Shown piece after piece: positions 51,191-60,477 of a stretch of DNA of 64,000 nt. Below the pieces are notes generated by a model. It saw only the letters and a list, made by a program, of their open reading frames with translations. It ran no database searches and was not told where the DNA came from. The translations under genes and the position numbers were made by a program. The first letter of the stretch is position 1; each line of letters starts with the position of its first letter. Source of the DNA: 66-474 sp035281745 (lineage in GTDB: Bacteria; Pseudomonadota; Gammaproteobacteria; Xanthomonadales; Rhodanobacteraceae); the NCBI GenBank assembly GCA_035281745.1, contig DATEDI010000014.1, positions 62,001 to 126,000 of the forward strand, given 5' to 3'.

Positions 51191-51721
51191 TCATTCCCGC
51201 GATGGCTTCAAGTGCACCGCCGTGATGCGCCAGCCAAGGCTGGTGCGCGCGAGTTGCAAGGTGATGGCGCGGCGCATGAAGATGCCGCCATGCGCCACTT
51301 CGTTGCTGGTGATGTAATCGACGTTGCCGGTGGCGCGGCAGCCGTCGTTGCGCGCGCATTCGATTTGTTCGATTTCGATGCGAGCGGGCCACGGGCTCGA
51401 ACCTTCGCGGCCCACCGCATGATCTGGATGCGCTTTCCAGTCGGCGAGCAATTCGGCCGACAGCACGTTGCCGTAGACCTGCGGCAATTCGTGGCGGATC
51501 GCTTCGGGCGGTGCCAGCGTCGACACCTTTTGCATTTGCAAGCCAAAGCGTTCCACCACCTTGCGCACGGCGGCATGCGTGTCGGCGGTGGCGGCGCTCG
51601 CCTGCGGGGACGAGGACGGCGCCGCGTTGGCTTGCGGCTGCTGGGACTCGTTGTGACTGGAACAGCCTGCGAGCGCGAGCACCGCCGCCATGCAGACCGT
51701 CAGAAGTCTGGACGGGGTCAT
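51191..51721 (-). CDS. Uncharacterised lipoprotein, 176 aa
   Basis: MTPSRLLTVCMAAVLALAGC gives a signal with lipobox (LAGC). After a Gln/Ala/Pro-rich linker a compact domain follows (VERFGLQMQKVSTLAPPEAI; LPQVYGNVLSAELLADW; TSLGWRITAVHLKPSRE). Cys pair IECARNDGC may form a disulfide. The function is unknown. Its 5' end lies next to a tandem repeat array. Confidence 0.78.
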   Translation of the reverse strand: MTPSRLLTVCMAAVLALAGCSSHNESQQPQANAAPSSSPQASAATADTHAAVRKVVERFGLQMQKVSTLAPPEAIRHELPQVYGNVLSAELLADWKAHPDHAVGREGSSPWPARIEIEQIECARNDGCRATGNVDYITSNEVAHGGIFMRRAITLQLARTSLGWRITAVHLKPSRE

Positions 51722-51730
51722 GCGAGGATT

Positions 51731-52000
51731 GTAGGGCGGGTGAAACCCGCGGTCTTGGTGTTGCCGGTTTCGCGGCGGCGGCGGGATGCGCTGCGCTCCT
51801 CTCGCCCTACCTGTCACGTTGGCCATGTAGGGCGGGTGAAACCCGCCGTTTCGGCGTATGGGTTTCACGTTGGCGGGATGCGCTGCGCTCCTCCCGCTCT
51901 ACCCGTCACGTTGGCCATGTAGGGCGGGTGAAACCCGCCGTCTTGGTGTTGTCGGTTTCGCGGCGTCGGCGGGATGCGCTGTGCTCCTCCCGCCCTGCGA
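51731..52000. repeat. Three tandem ~90-bp GTAGGGCGGG units
   Basis: Units start at 51731, 51827 and 51919 (periods 96 and 92). Each begins GTAGGGCGGGTGAAACCCGC and contains GGCGGGATGCGCTG...CTCC. The first two end TCACGTTGGCCAT. Within a unit GGGCGGG and CCCGCC arms can pair. The array separates the lipoprotein gene from the alcohol dehydrogenase gene. Confidence 0.8.
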
Positions 52001-52001
52001 G

Positions 52002-53075
52002 TCAGGCGGCCTTGGCCTCGTCTTTCAGCGTTTGCATGTCGATCACGAAACGGTACTTCACGTCGCTCTTCAGCATGCGTTCGTAGGCCTTGTTGATGTC
52101 ACGCATCGCGATCATTTCGATGTCGCTGACGATGCCGTGCTGGGCGCAGAAATCCAGCATTTCCTGGGTCTCCCGGATGCCGCCGATCAGCGATCCCGCG
52201 ATGCCGCGGCGCTTCATGATCAGGTTGAACACCGTGGGCGAGGGATGCGGCGAATCGATCGGCGGTGCGCCGACCAGGCACATCGTGCCGTCGCGTTTCA
52301 GCAGGTTCAGATAGGCGTCGAGGTTGTGCGGCGCCGCGACCGTGTTGAGGATGAAGTCGAAACTGCCGGTGTGCCGCGCCATCTGCGCCGCGTCCTTCGA
52401 GATCACCACCTCGTCCGCGCCAAGGCGTTTGCCGTCCTCGATCTTGTTCGGTGATGTGGTGAACAACACCACGTGCGCACCCATCGCGTGCGCCAGTTTC
52501 ACGCCCATGTGGCCGAGCCCGCCCAAGCCCACGATGCCGACCTTCTTGCCCGGGCCGACGCCCCAGTGCCGCAGCGGCGACCAGGTGGTGATGCCGGCGC
52601 ACAGGAGTGGCGCGACCGCCGCAAGATTCTTGCCGTGTTTGATGTGCAACACGAACTTTTCGTCGACGACGATCCGGGTGGAATAGCCGCCGTAGGTGTT
52701 GCCGTGATCTTCCTGCGCGGGGCCGTTGTAGGTGCCGGTGAAACCGTTCTCGCAATAATTCTCTTCGCCGGCCTTGCAGGAATCGCAATGCCCGCAGCTG
52801 TCCACCATGCAGCCGACGCCCACGGTTTCACCCACCTTGAAGCCGCGTACGTCCTTGCCGATCGCCGTCACGGTACCGACGATTTCGTGACCGGGCACGG
52901 ACGGATAAGCCGTGTTGCCCCATTCGTTGCGCACGGTGTGCAGGTCCGAATGGCACACGCCGCAATAAAGAATGTCGATGGTGATGTCGTGCGGGCCGGC
53001 CTCGCGACGTTGGATCGCGTGGGGGCCGAGTGGCTTGTCGGCGGATTGTGCTGCGTAGGCGGGGGTGTTGGTCAC
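52002..53075 (-). CDS. Zinc-dependent alcohol dehydrogenase (YahK-like)
   Basis: 357-residue NADP-type medium-chain dehydrogenase. Catalytic zinc: Cys in YCGVCHSDLH, then GHEIVG. Structural zinc: SCGHCDSCKAGEENYC. The nucleotide-binding motif is VGLGGLGHMGVKLA. It oxidises alcohols or, mainly, reduces aldehydes. GTG 53075 has AGGAGA eight bases upstream, which fixes the start. The length equals the YahK/cinnamyl-alcohol-dehydrogenase subgroup. Confidence 0.93.
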   Translation of the reverse strand: MTNTPAYAAQSADKPLGPHAIQRREAGPHDITIDILYCGVCHSDLHTVRNEWGNTAYPSVPGHEIVGTVTAIGKDVRGFKVGETVGVGCMVDSCGHCDSCKAGEENYCENGFTGTYNGPAQEDHGNTYGGYSTRIVVDEKFVLHIKHGKNLAAVAPLLCAGITTWSPLRHWGVGPGKKVGIVGLGGLGHMGVKLAHAMGAHVVLFTTSPNKIEDGKRLGADEVVISKDAAQMARHTGSFDFILNTVAAPHNLDAYLNLLKRDGTMCLVGAPPIDSPHPSPTVFNLIMKRRGIAGSLIGGIRETQEMLDFCAQHGIVSDIEMIAMRDINKAYERMLKSDVKYRFVIDMQTLKDEAKAA

Positions 53076-53187
53076 GAGGGGATCTCCTGCTTGTTGTTGT
53101 TCGTCATCCGGGGCCATCGCCGGTTTCATCGTCTGCAAAGATAGATCGCAGACAGCCCCAAAATGACGATTGGAAAATTCCGGATAA

Positions 53188-53700
53188 TCAACCCGCCGCT
53201 TTCTCGCGCACCGGCAACTTCCAGTCCGGCCGGATGAAGTGGCAGGTGTAGCCGTTCGGAATGCGTTCCAGATAATCCTGATGCTCGGGTTCGGCTTCCC
53301 AGAAGTCGCCGGCAGGCACGACTTCGGTGACGGCCTTGCCGGGCCACAAGCCCGACGCGTTGACGTCCTCGATGGTGTCTTCGGCAATCCGTTTCTGCTC
53401 GTCGCTGGTGTAGAAGATCGCCGAGCGATAGCTGGTGCCGACGTCGTTGCCTTGCCGGTTCACCGTCGAGGGATCGTGGATCTGGAAGAAGAATTCCAGC
53501 AGCTTGCGATAGCTGGTGCGAGCCGGATCGAACACGATCTCGATGGATTCGGCGTGGGTGCCGTGGTTGCGGTAGGTGGCGTTCGGGACGTCGCCGCCGG
53601 AATAGCCGACGCGCGTGGACACCACGCCCGGTTGCTTGCGGATCAGATCCTGCATGCCCCAGAAACAGCCGCCAGCGAGAATGGCGCGTTGGGTGGTCAT
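53188..53700 (-). CDS. msrA: Peptide methionine-S-sulfoxide reductase MsrA
   Basis: 170 residues. The catalytic segment ILAGGCFWGMQDLIRK (Cys12) and YSGGDVPNATYRNHGTHAES are diagnostic. It reduces the S-epimer of methionine sulfoxide. No signal peptide, so cytoplasmic. It lies 121 bp downstream of msrB on the same strand, the two forming an oxidative-repair pair. Confidence 0.96.
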   Translation of the reverse strand: MTTQRAILAGGCFWGMQDLIRKQPGVVSTRVGYSGGDVPNATYRNHGTHAESIEIVFDPARTSYRKLLEFFFQIHDPSTVNRQGNDVGTSYRSAIFYTSDEQKRIAEDTIEDVNASGLWPGKAVTEVVPAGDFWEAEPEHQDYLERIPNGYTCHFIRPDWKLPVREKAAG

Positions 53701-53724
53701 TGCAATGTCTCCAAGATTTTCATT

Positions 53725-53811
53725 GTCATTCCGGACAAGCCCGCGCAGCGGGCGCGATCCGGAATCTGCTGCGGCTTGATCGAAAAAAGCGGAGCGCGGC
53801 CGCGGAATGAC
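53725..53811. repeat. GTCATTCC inverted repeat between msrA and msrB
   Basis: GTCATTCC (53725-53732) and GGAATGAC (53804-53811) frame a stretch with CCGGAcAAGCCCGCGCAGCG and GATCCGGAATC. This is the form of a common proteobacterial dispersed repeat. It may influence termination between msrB and msrA. Confidence 0.55.
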
Positions 53812-53821
53812 GCTCAACCAG

Positions 53822-54268
53822 TCAGCCATTGTCGAACAGGTGACGGTACTCCTCGTAGCCTTCCTTTTCCAGATCGGCCAGCGGGACGAAACGGAGCGAT
53901 GCCGAGTTGATGCAGTAGCGCAGGCCGCCGCGCTCGCGCGGGCCATCGTCAAAAACGTGGCCGAGATGGCTGTCGCCATATTTCGAGCGCACCTCGGTGC
54001 GGGTCATGCCATGGGTGGCGTCGTGCTTCTCGACCACGTTGGCTGCTTCGGCGGGCTTGCTGAAACTCGGCCAGCCGCACTGGCTCTGGAATTTGTCGAG
54101 CGAGGTGAACAACGGCTCGCCGGAAACGATGTCGACGTAAAGGCCGGGTTCGTGGTGTTCGTTGAATTCGTTGTCGAAAGGTCGCTCGGTGGCCGCTTCC
54201 TGGGTGACGCGGTACTGCAGCGGGTTCAGGCGCGCAAGCGCTTCGGGCGTTTTGCGGTAATCGGGCAT
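53822..54268 (-). CDS. msrB: Peptide methionine-R-sulfoxide reductase MsrB
   Basis: 148 residues. The motifs QCGWPSFSKP, HLGHVFDDGP and RYCINSASLRF (catalytic Cys in RYC) are typical. The two CxxC pairs that bind a structural zinc in E. coli MsrB are missing: at those places the protein reads VDIVSGEPLF and RSKYGDSHLG. It is therefore a zinc-free form. It reduces the R-epimer, complementing MsrA, and lies directly upstream of msrA. Confidence 0.95.
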   Translation of the reverse strand: MPDYRKTPEALARLNPLQYRVTQEAATERPFDNEFNEHHEPGLYVDIVSGEPLFTSLDKFQSQCGWPSFSKPAEAANVVEKHDATHGMTRTEVRSKYGDSHLGHVFDDGPRERGGLRYCINSASLRFVPLADLEKEGYEEYRHLFDNG

Positions 54269-54481
54269 GGCGGGTTCCAGGCCGAGCGGGCCGAGTGAAG
54301 GGCTGGATGCGACATGGAGGCGACGCGCACGCGCCTCAAGGTGCGACTGCGCAGGGCGGGTCTTGACCCGCCGGTTTTGAATCGCAACCGCGACGGCTGG
54401 TCAAGACTCGCCCGACACCGTGGACAGACCCCGATTGGGATTCGCGTGCATACTCCGCCCGTTCTGGTCACCGGAAAAAAC

Positions 54482-55348
54482 ATGCAGCGTCGCGACTTGT
54501 TGAAGGGTCTAGTTCTGACGGGCGCCGCGGTCGCGCTCTCACGGCCGGCGCGAGTGATGGCGAAAGAAAGTGACGTCGAAGCGCGCCTGACCGCGCTGGA
54601 ACGCCAGCATGGCGGTCGACTCGGCGTGGCGATTCTCGACACAGGCAATGGCCGCCGCTTCGCGCATCGCGGCAACGAACGGTTCCTGATGTGCAGCACG
54701 TTCAAGTTGCTATTGGCGGCGGCGGTGCTGCATCGCGTGGATCGCGGTGAAGAAAGGCTCGACAGCCGCGTCGTGTTCGGCAAGGAAGTGCTGCTGGAAT
54801 GGGCGCCCGTGACGAGCAAGCGTGTTGGTCCGCCCGGCATGACGGTTTCGGCATTGTGCGAGGCCGCGGTCACCTTGAGCGACAACACCGCGGCGAATCT
54901 TTTGTTGAAGCAGATCGGCGGTCCGCAGGCCGTGACCGGATACGCGCGCAGTCTTGGCGATCCGGTGACGCGACTGGATCGCACCGAGCCGACGCTCAAT
55001 CGGCATGATGGCGACAAGGACACCACCACGCCTGCCGCGATGCTAGGTGACATGCACACGCTGCTGCTCGGCGCCGCGCTTTCGGGTGCTTCGCGCCAAC
55101 GCCTGACGAACTGGCTGCTTGCGAACCAGACGGGCGGCAATTCGCTGCGCGCCGGGTTGCCTTCCGATTGGCGCGAGGGTGACAAGACTGGTTCAGGCGA
55201 TACGGCCACCAACGACGTTGCGATCCTGTGGCCACCGCAACGCAAGCCTGTCCTGGTCGCGGCGTACTACGAGGATGCGAAAGCGTCCGGCAAGAACCGC
55301 TATGCGGTGTTGGCGAAGGTCGGGCGAATCGTGGCGTCGCTGGCCTAG
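54482..55348 (+). CDS. bla: Class A beta-lactamase, Tat-exported (L2-like)
   Basis: 288 residues. MQRRDLLKGLVLTGAAVALS is a twin-arginine signal. Active-site motifs: S72-TF-K75, S133-DN, E169 in RTEPTLN, and K235-TGSG. Together these define a complete class A serine beta-lactamase. Tat-type signal and overall look recall the L2 enzyme of Stenotrophomonas. No AmpR-like LysR regulator is next to it. ATG 54482 is the first one consistent with a signal. It is divergent from msrB. Confidence 0.93.
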   Translation: MQRRDLLKGLVLTGAAVALSRPARVMAKESDVEARLTALERQHGGRLGVAILDTGNGRRFAHRGNERFLMCSTFKLLLAAAVLHRVDRGEERLDSRVVFGKEVLLEWAPVTSKRVGPPGMTVSALCEAAVTLSDNTAANLLLKQIGGPQAVTGYARSLGDPVTRLDRTEPTLNRHDGDKDTTTPAAMLGDMHTLLLGAALSGASRQRLTNWLLANQTGGNSLRAGLPSDWREGDKTGSGDTATNDVAILWPPQRKPVLVAAYYEDAKASGKNRYAVLAKVGRIVASLA

Positions 55349-55402
55349 TCAGTCGCGCCCAGGTGTAGGCTTCGCGCTCATGCATCCGTGCCTTGTCCAA
55401 CC

Positions 55403-56974
55403 ATGGTGACCGCTCCATCGCTGCCGCCCCAGCTTCTGGGCGCGCTGCAAAAGGCGCAGGGTGAATTGGCGCGCTGCCAGTTCGACGCGGTTTCCGCCAC
55501 GCTGGCTTCGGTGCTGGCCATGGCGCCGGATTGCGCGCCGGCGCTCGGCATGGCTGCGATCGCCGCCCAAATGCAGGGACGTCACGATCGAGCCATCGCT
55601 TGTTTTCGCAAGGCGCTCGAAACGCAGCCACAGGATGCGGGACTTCACGCCGGCCTCGGCATTTCATTGTTCGAATCCGGTGACGTCGAAGGCGCGGTCG
55701 CGATGCTGCGACGCGCGTGTGCGCTGGCTCCCGACGTGGCCTCGGGTTGGTACAACCTCGGCAAGGCGCTCAAGCTGCAGGTCCATACGGAGGAGGCGAT
55801 CGATACGCTGAGACATGCGTTGCAGATGGATTCTTCGAACGTTCCGGCGCGGCTGACGCTCGCGGATGCGCTGGCCAGCGTCGGCGAGACCGACGCGGCG
55901 GCTGCCGAATTGCGAGGCATTCTGAAGGCGCATCCGGCTGAGGCGCATGCGTGGTTCGCGCTCGTCAACCTGAAGGTCGTTCCGCTCTCCGCCGAGGATG
56001 CCGGCGCATTGCGCCGGAATTTCGAACAGGCGACCGGGGCGCCGGAAGATCGCGTGCTGTTCGGCTTCGCGCTGGCGCGGGCGCTGGAAGATCAGGGCGA
56101 TTACGTGGAATCGTTCGAGGTTTTGCGGCGCGCGAACCGTCTGCAACGCCGCCGGATGCGCTGGGATGCAGCGGAACACCGCGCAGGTATCGCCGCGATC
56201 GAAAGCGCCTTCGCGACAAGCGTGCCCGCGCCGGTCGATCCGGAGCAGGGTCGCGAGGTGATTTTTATCGCGAGCATTCCGCGTTCGGGTTCATCACTGA
56301 TCGAGCAGATCCTCGCTTCGCATTCGGAGGTCGAAGGCGCCAATGAAATCACGGATTTGCCGCGCGTTCTGGATGCCGAATCGACGCGGCGCGGCCGTGC
56401 CTGGCCCGAATGGGTGCAGGACGCGAATGCGGCCGACTGGCACAGGCTCGGCCGGGAATACCTTGCACGCACGGCGCCCTGGCGAGCGCACAAACCACGC
56501 TTCACCGACAAGAATCTGGTGACGTGGAAATACATCGGCGCGGTGCGGATGATGCTGCCGGCTGCACGCGTGGTGGTAGTGCATCGCGACCCCGTCGAAG
56601 CCTGCCTGGCCTGCTATCGGCAGTGGTTTGCGAGCGGCACCCAGTTTGCCTACGACCTCGACGATTTGGCGGATTACTGCATCGACTTCACTCGCCTGAC
56701 GCAGTTCTGGATGCGTCGATTTCCCGAGCGCGTGTTGGATCTCGAATACGAGGCATTACTGGCCCGTCCGGAAACCATGATTCGCCGGTTGCTCGATTTT
56801 TGCGGGCTGAGGTTCGATCCCGCGTGTCTGGATTTCCATCGCACCCGGCGAACCGTGGTCAGCGCGGCCAGCGCCGCACAAGTGCGGCAGCCCTTGCATC
56901 GCGATACCGCGCGCGCGGCGCGGTACGGACGCGAACTGGATGCATTGCGTGCGAGGCTGCGTGGCGCCGGATGA
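55403..56974 (+). CDS. TPR-containing sulfotransferase (copy 1)
   Basis: 523 residues. The N-terminal ~215 residues are TPR repeats (HDRAIACFRKALETQPQDAG; VASGWYNLGKALKLQ; VPARLTLADALASVGETDAA). The C-terminal half is a P-loop sulfotransferase with the PAPS-binding loop FIASIPRSGSSLIEQILASH (near residue 293), HRDPVEACLACYRQWF and YEALLARPETMIRRLLDFCG. It would transfer sulfate to a protein, glycan or lipid; the TPR part may present the target. A close paralogue lies at 60478, and a TonB receptor stands between the two. Confidence 0.92.
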   Translation: MVTAPSLPPQLLGALQKAQGELARCQFDAVSATLASVLAMAPDCAPALGMAAIAAQMQGRHDRAIACFRKALETQPQDAGLHAGLGISLFESGDVEGAVAMLRRACALAPDVASGWYNLGKALKLQVHTEEAIDTLRHALQMDSSNVPARLTLADALASVGETDAAAAELRGILKAHPAEAHAWFALVNLKVVPLSAEDAGALRRNFEQATGAPEDRVLFGFALARALEDQGDYVESFEVLRRANRLQRRRMRWDAAEHRAGIAAIESAFATSVPAPVDPEQGREVIFIASIPRSGSSLIEQILASHSEVEGANEITDLPRVLDAESTRRGRAWPEWVQDANAADWHRLGREYLARTAPWRAHKPRFTDKNLVTWKYIGAVRMMLPAARVVVVHRDPVEACLACYRQWFASGTQFAYDLDDLADYCIDFTRLTQFWMRRFPERVLDLEYEALLARPETMIRRLLDFCGLRFDPACLDFHRTRRTVVSAASAAQVRQPLHRDTARAARYGRELDALRARLRGAG

Positions 56975-57220
56975 CGGCGATTGGTCGGGAAAGCTTTTCG
57001 TGTGATTTGTATTTCTCCGGTGGCGTTGTTGTTGTGAACCAACCCTTGCATTCAAGTTAATGCGTGGTTAAGGTGCAAGACGCGCCGTTACGAGGGACGG
57101 TGCAGACCGCGTCTGACGACCTATCGGCCGCCAAGGCGTAATCGGGTGCGGTCGTGTGCCCGCCATGGGGAGAGACGGACCCTCGTCCGCGCCGTGTTGC
57201 CCATTGGGGGTGCACGTCGC

Positions 57221-60200
57221 ATGAAAGTCCATTCCTGGCGCGCTTCGCGCAATCGCATCTTCCAGCGCAAGGCGCTGGCACTGGCAATCGGGGGTTCCGT
57301 CGCGTTGGCGTTCGCGGGGGGCGCATTCGCGCAGGCCGTGAATGGCACCATCCGCGGCATAGTGCCCGTCGCGCCCAATGAAACGATACAAATCACGGGC
57401 GGCGCGGGCTTCAATCGCACCATCAGCGTCGGTCCTTCCGGCGAATATGCGGTGATCCTGCCTGTCGGCACCTACACGGTGAGCCTGCTGCAGAATGGCC
57501 AGGTGGTGCAGACCCGCACAGGCGTCACGCCAACGGCAGCCGGCGCAGTGACGGTCGACTTCACGTCCTCCTCGGCGAATGCCCAGACCTTGTCTGCGAT
57601 CAACGTCACCGCCAATGCCGTTCCGTCGATCGACGTTACCAGCACCAATCAGACCAGTACGGTCACTGCCAAGCAGTTGAGCCAACTGCCGATCGGCCGG
57701 AATGCGGAGAGCATCGCCTTGATGGCCCCCGGCGTGACGCAAGGGTCGGCGTTGCTGCAAAACGCAAACCCCACCGCAACCGGTAGCCCCTTGTTGGTAT
57801 TCGGTGGGGCTTCGGTGGCCGAGAATGCGTATTACATCGATGGCATGAACACCACCGATCCGCTCACCGGCCAGGGCGGCGTCAGCCTTCCATATGGCGC
57901 CATCGAGCAGCAGCAGACCATCACCAGCGGTTACGGCGCCAGGTACGGTCGTTCCATCGGCGGCGTGATCAACCAGATTGGCAAAGCGGGTTCCAACGAA
58001 TGGCATTTCGGCTTCCAGGGCGTCTGGGAACCGGGCAGGTTTCGCAACGATTACGTCGACCAGGTCTACAACAACCCGCGCAATACCAACGCCGGTCAGC
58101 TCCCGGGCGACCTGTATCGCCGTCGCGCCGACAACCATCGCTCCGAGACCATTTACGACGCCTACGTGAGTGGGCCGATCGTCAAGGACAAGCTGCTGTT
58201 CTTCGTGGGGGTTGAACAGGACAACATCCATTCCAACTCGGTTACTGCGAAAGGTGCGACTGCCTTCAACGACTTCTCGACTGTCCATCGCCCGAAGATC
58301 TACGCCAAGCTCAACTGGAACATCAACGACAACAACTACCTCACCGTAACGGGCGCCCAAACCGAGAACAAAACCTGGGTGTCACGGTTTGACTACGACT
58401 ACGACACCCGCCAGACGGGCGATTATCTGCTGAGCTTCCCCGCTACCAAGAATGCGTTCCGGCTCTGGACGGCCAACTACACGTCCTACCTGACTGACAA
58501 CCTGACCTTGCACGCGATGCTTGGCAAGTTGCACGGGGAGTACTACCAGGAGCCGCCGTCGTCGCCGTTGCCGTACATTTTCGGCGCGGCTTCCCAGAAT
58601 CCCGCATTCGCGCCGCCGGGCGGCATCGTCAATACACAGACCAATGCCGACGTCGGCAACCCGGCCCACAAAGACACGGTGATGAATTACCGCGTCGACC
58701 TGGACTGGAAATTGCCGTGGAATCTCCTGGGTACCCACGACCTGGAAGTCGGCATCGACAACAGCACGGTCTGGGACATCGGTGACGGCTCGGTCATGAC
58801 CGGCCCCGGTTATGCGTGGTCTTATGGCCAGCAGACCGGCGCTGGCGGAACCAAGGGTCCCGGCGACACCATCACCGGCACCGATCCCTCGGTCGCTCCG
58901 TACATTGGTCCCCCGAATTCCAATCCGGACGGTGCCACCGGTTATTACGTGAGCAAGTACATCTTCGAGAATGCGGCCAGTGTACGAGTGGTGCAGCATG
59001 CGGAATACATCCAGGACAACTGGCAGATCACGCCCAACTTCCTGATGAAAGTCGGCTTGCGCGACGATTCATTTGTCAATTACAACCCGGCCAACGAGCC
59101 GTATATCCGGCTGACCAAGCCGCAGTGGGAACCGCGCATCGGCTTCAGCTGGGACGTGCACGGCGACTCCTCGCTCAAGGTGTACGGCAATGCCGGCCGC
59201 TATTACCTGGCGCTGCCTGCAGGCGTGGCGTTGCGCGGTGCCGGAGCCTCCACCTTCACTGACCAGTACTTCACTTACAACGGCATCGATTCGAACGGCA
59301 TCCCGCTAGGCCTGACTCCGATTCCCGAAAACCCGGTCAACGGCGTGTCGCAGAACAACGAGTATGGTGAGCCGCTTGACCCGCGCACCGTGGCATCCAC
59401 CAACATCAAGGCCGAGTATGCCGATGCTTACGTGCTGGGCATGCAGCAGAAACTGGACTTCCTGGGCACGGATTGGGTACTCGGCGCCAACGGCATCTAC
59501 AAGAAGCTGGGCCGGATCGTGGACGACTGGGACGACCAGCAGCGGATGTGCGCGGCGGGTTTGGCGCAGGGATATGCGTGGCTGACCCCGGACGCTTGCA
59601 CCAACTACACCTTGGGTGCGGTGTTGATCAATCCGTCCGAAACTCAAACGATCATGGTCAAGACGCCTACGGGCGGCCTCGTGCCGGTGACGGTAGATCA
59701 AGCCGCGCAGGGTTTTCCTGACAAGGTCAAGCGCGATTACTACGCCATCAACCTGTCCCTGGAGCACCCTTGGGATGGCAAGTGGTGGGGCGAGATCAGT
59801 TATACGTTCGCGCGGAACTGGGGTAACACCGAGGGTCCAGTGGATTCGATCATTGGCCAAGGCGGTTCTTCGGTTTCCATCACCGAGCAGTGGGACTTCT
59901 ACCAGATCATGCAGGGGGCCTACGGTCAGCTTCCCAACGACCAGAGGCACCAGTTGAAGATCGCCGGCGAGTATGCGATCACCCCCGAATGGATGGTAGG
60001 CGGCAATCTGTTCGTTGCCTCCGGACATCCCAGGATCTGCCTTGGCGATTATCCCGTCGCCGTCACGCCGGACTACGGCCCCAGCTACCACTTCTGCAAC
60101 GGACAGGTGGCGCCTCCTGGATCGACCGGCTACACCCCGTGGACGCATCAGCTGGCTCTCAATGTGATCTATACGCCAGCCTGGGCCAACCACAATCTGT

Positions 60201-60343
60201 CCTTCAAGCTGGATGTCTTCAATGTGTTCAACAGCCAGACGCCACTCCAGTATCGCGCTTATTACCCGTTGACCACTTATGGCAGGGTGGAAGGCTGGAC
60301 GGATCCGCGCTATGTGCGTTTCTCCGTCGCCTACAACTGGTAA
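57221..60343 (+). CDS. Oar-like TonB-dependent receptor
   Basis: 1040 residues. An extended signal (ends near GAFAQ38-A) precedes a carboxypeptidase-regulatory-like domain (about 40-125; NGTIRGIVPVAP, GPSGEYAVILPVGTYTVSLL), then a plug (about 140-270; VTAKQLSQLPIGRNAESIAL; YYIDGMNTTDPLTGQGG) and a large barrel ending with the aromatic RFSVAYNW. This is the Oar/CarboxypepD_reg type common in Xanthomonadales, thought to bind peptides or complex glycans. ATG 57221 is preceded by GGGGG ten bases upstream. A terminator follows. Confidence 0.92.
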   Translation: MKVHSWRASRNRIFQRKALALAIGGSVALAFAGGAFAQAVNGTIRGIVPVAPNETIQITGGAGFNRTISVGPSGEYAVILPVGTYTVSLLQNGQVVQTRTGVTPTAAGAVTVDFTSSSANAQTLSAINVTANAVPSIDVTSTNQTSTVTAKQLSQLPIGRNAESIALMAPGVTQGSALLQNANPTATGSPLLVFGGASVAENAYYIDGMNTTDPLTGQGGVSLPYGAIEQQQTITSGYGARYGRSIGGVINQIGKAGSNEWHFGFQGVWEPGRFRNDYVDQVYNNPRNTNAGQLPGDLYRRRADNHRSETIYDAYVSGPIVKDKLLFFVGVEQDNIHSNSVTAKGATAFNDFSTVHRPKIYAKLNWNINDNNYLTVTGAQTENKTWVSRFDYDYDTRQTGDYLLSFPATKNAFRLWTANYTSYLTDNLTLHAMLGKLHGEYYQEPPSSPLPYIFGAASQNPAFAPPGGIVNTQTNADVGNPAHKDTVMNYRVDLDWKLPWNLLGTHDLEVGIDNSTVWDIGDGSVMTGPGYAWSYGQQTGAGGTKGPGDTITGTDPSVAPYIGPPNSNPDGATGYYVSKYIFENAASVRVVQHAEYIQDNWQITPNFLMKVGLRDDSFVNYNPANEPYIRLTKPQWEPRIGFSWDVHGDSSLKVYGNAGRYYLALPAGVALRGAGASTFTDQYFTYNGIDSNGIPLGLTPIPENPVNGVSQNNEYGEPLDPRTVASTNIKAEYADAYVLGMQQKLDFLGTDWVLGANGIYKKLGRIVDDWDDQQRMCAAGLAQGYAWLTPDACTNYTLGAVLINPSETQTIMVKTPTGGLVPVTVDQAAQGFPDKVKRDYYAINLSLEHPWDGKWWGEISYTFARNWGNTEGPVDSIIGQGGSSVSITEQWDFYQIMQGAYGQLPNDQRHQLKIAGEYAITPEWMVGGNLFVASGHPRICLGDYPVAVTPDYGPSYHFCNGQVAPPGSTGYTPWTHQLALNVIYTPAWANHNLSFKLDVFNVFNSQTPLQYRAYYPLTTYGRVEGWTDPRYVRFSVAYNW

Positions 60344-60365
60344 ATGGCGCCACGCGTGACTCTCC

Positions 60366-60398
60366 ATCCGCCGGGACTCGTGCCCGGCGGATTTTTTT
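60366..60398 (+). terminator. Rho-independent terminator after the Oar-like receptor
   Basis: ATCCGCCGGG (60366-60375) and CCCGGCGGAT (60383-60392) form a perfect 10-bp stem with a 7-nt loop, followed by TTTTTTTGA. It separates the receptor transcript from the second sulfotransferase. Confidence 0.93.
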
Positions 60399-60477
60399 GA
60401 ATCCAGTCGGCAGTGCTTGGCATAATTCCGGTGGCAAACCGGCGAAGTCGCGATACGGATCCAGAACCGCTGTGAAA

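Noticed and set aside
51731..52000. CRISPR array
   Set aside because: Three units with periods of 96 and 92 bp, palindromic inside, with similar rather than unique 'spacers', and no cas genes.
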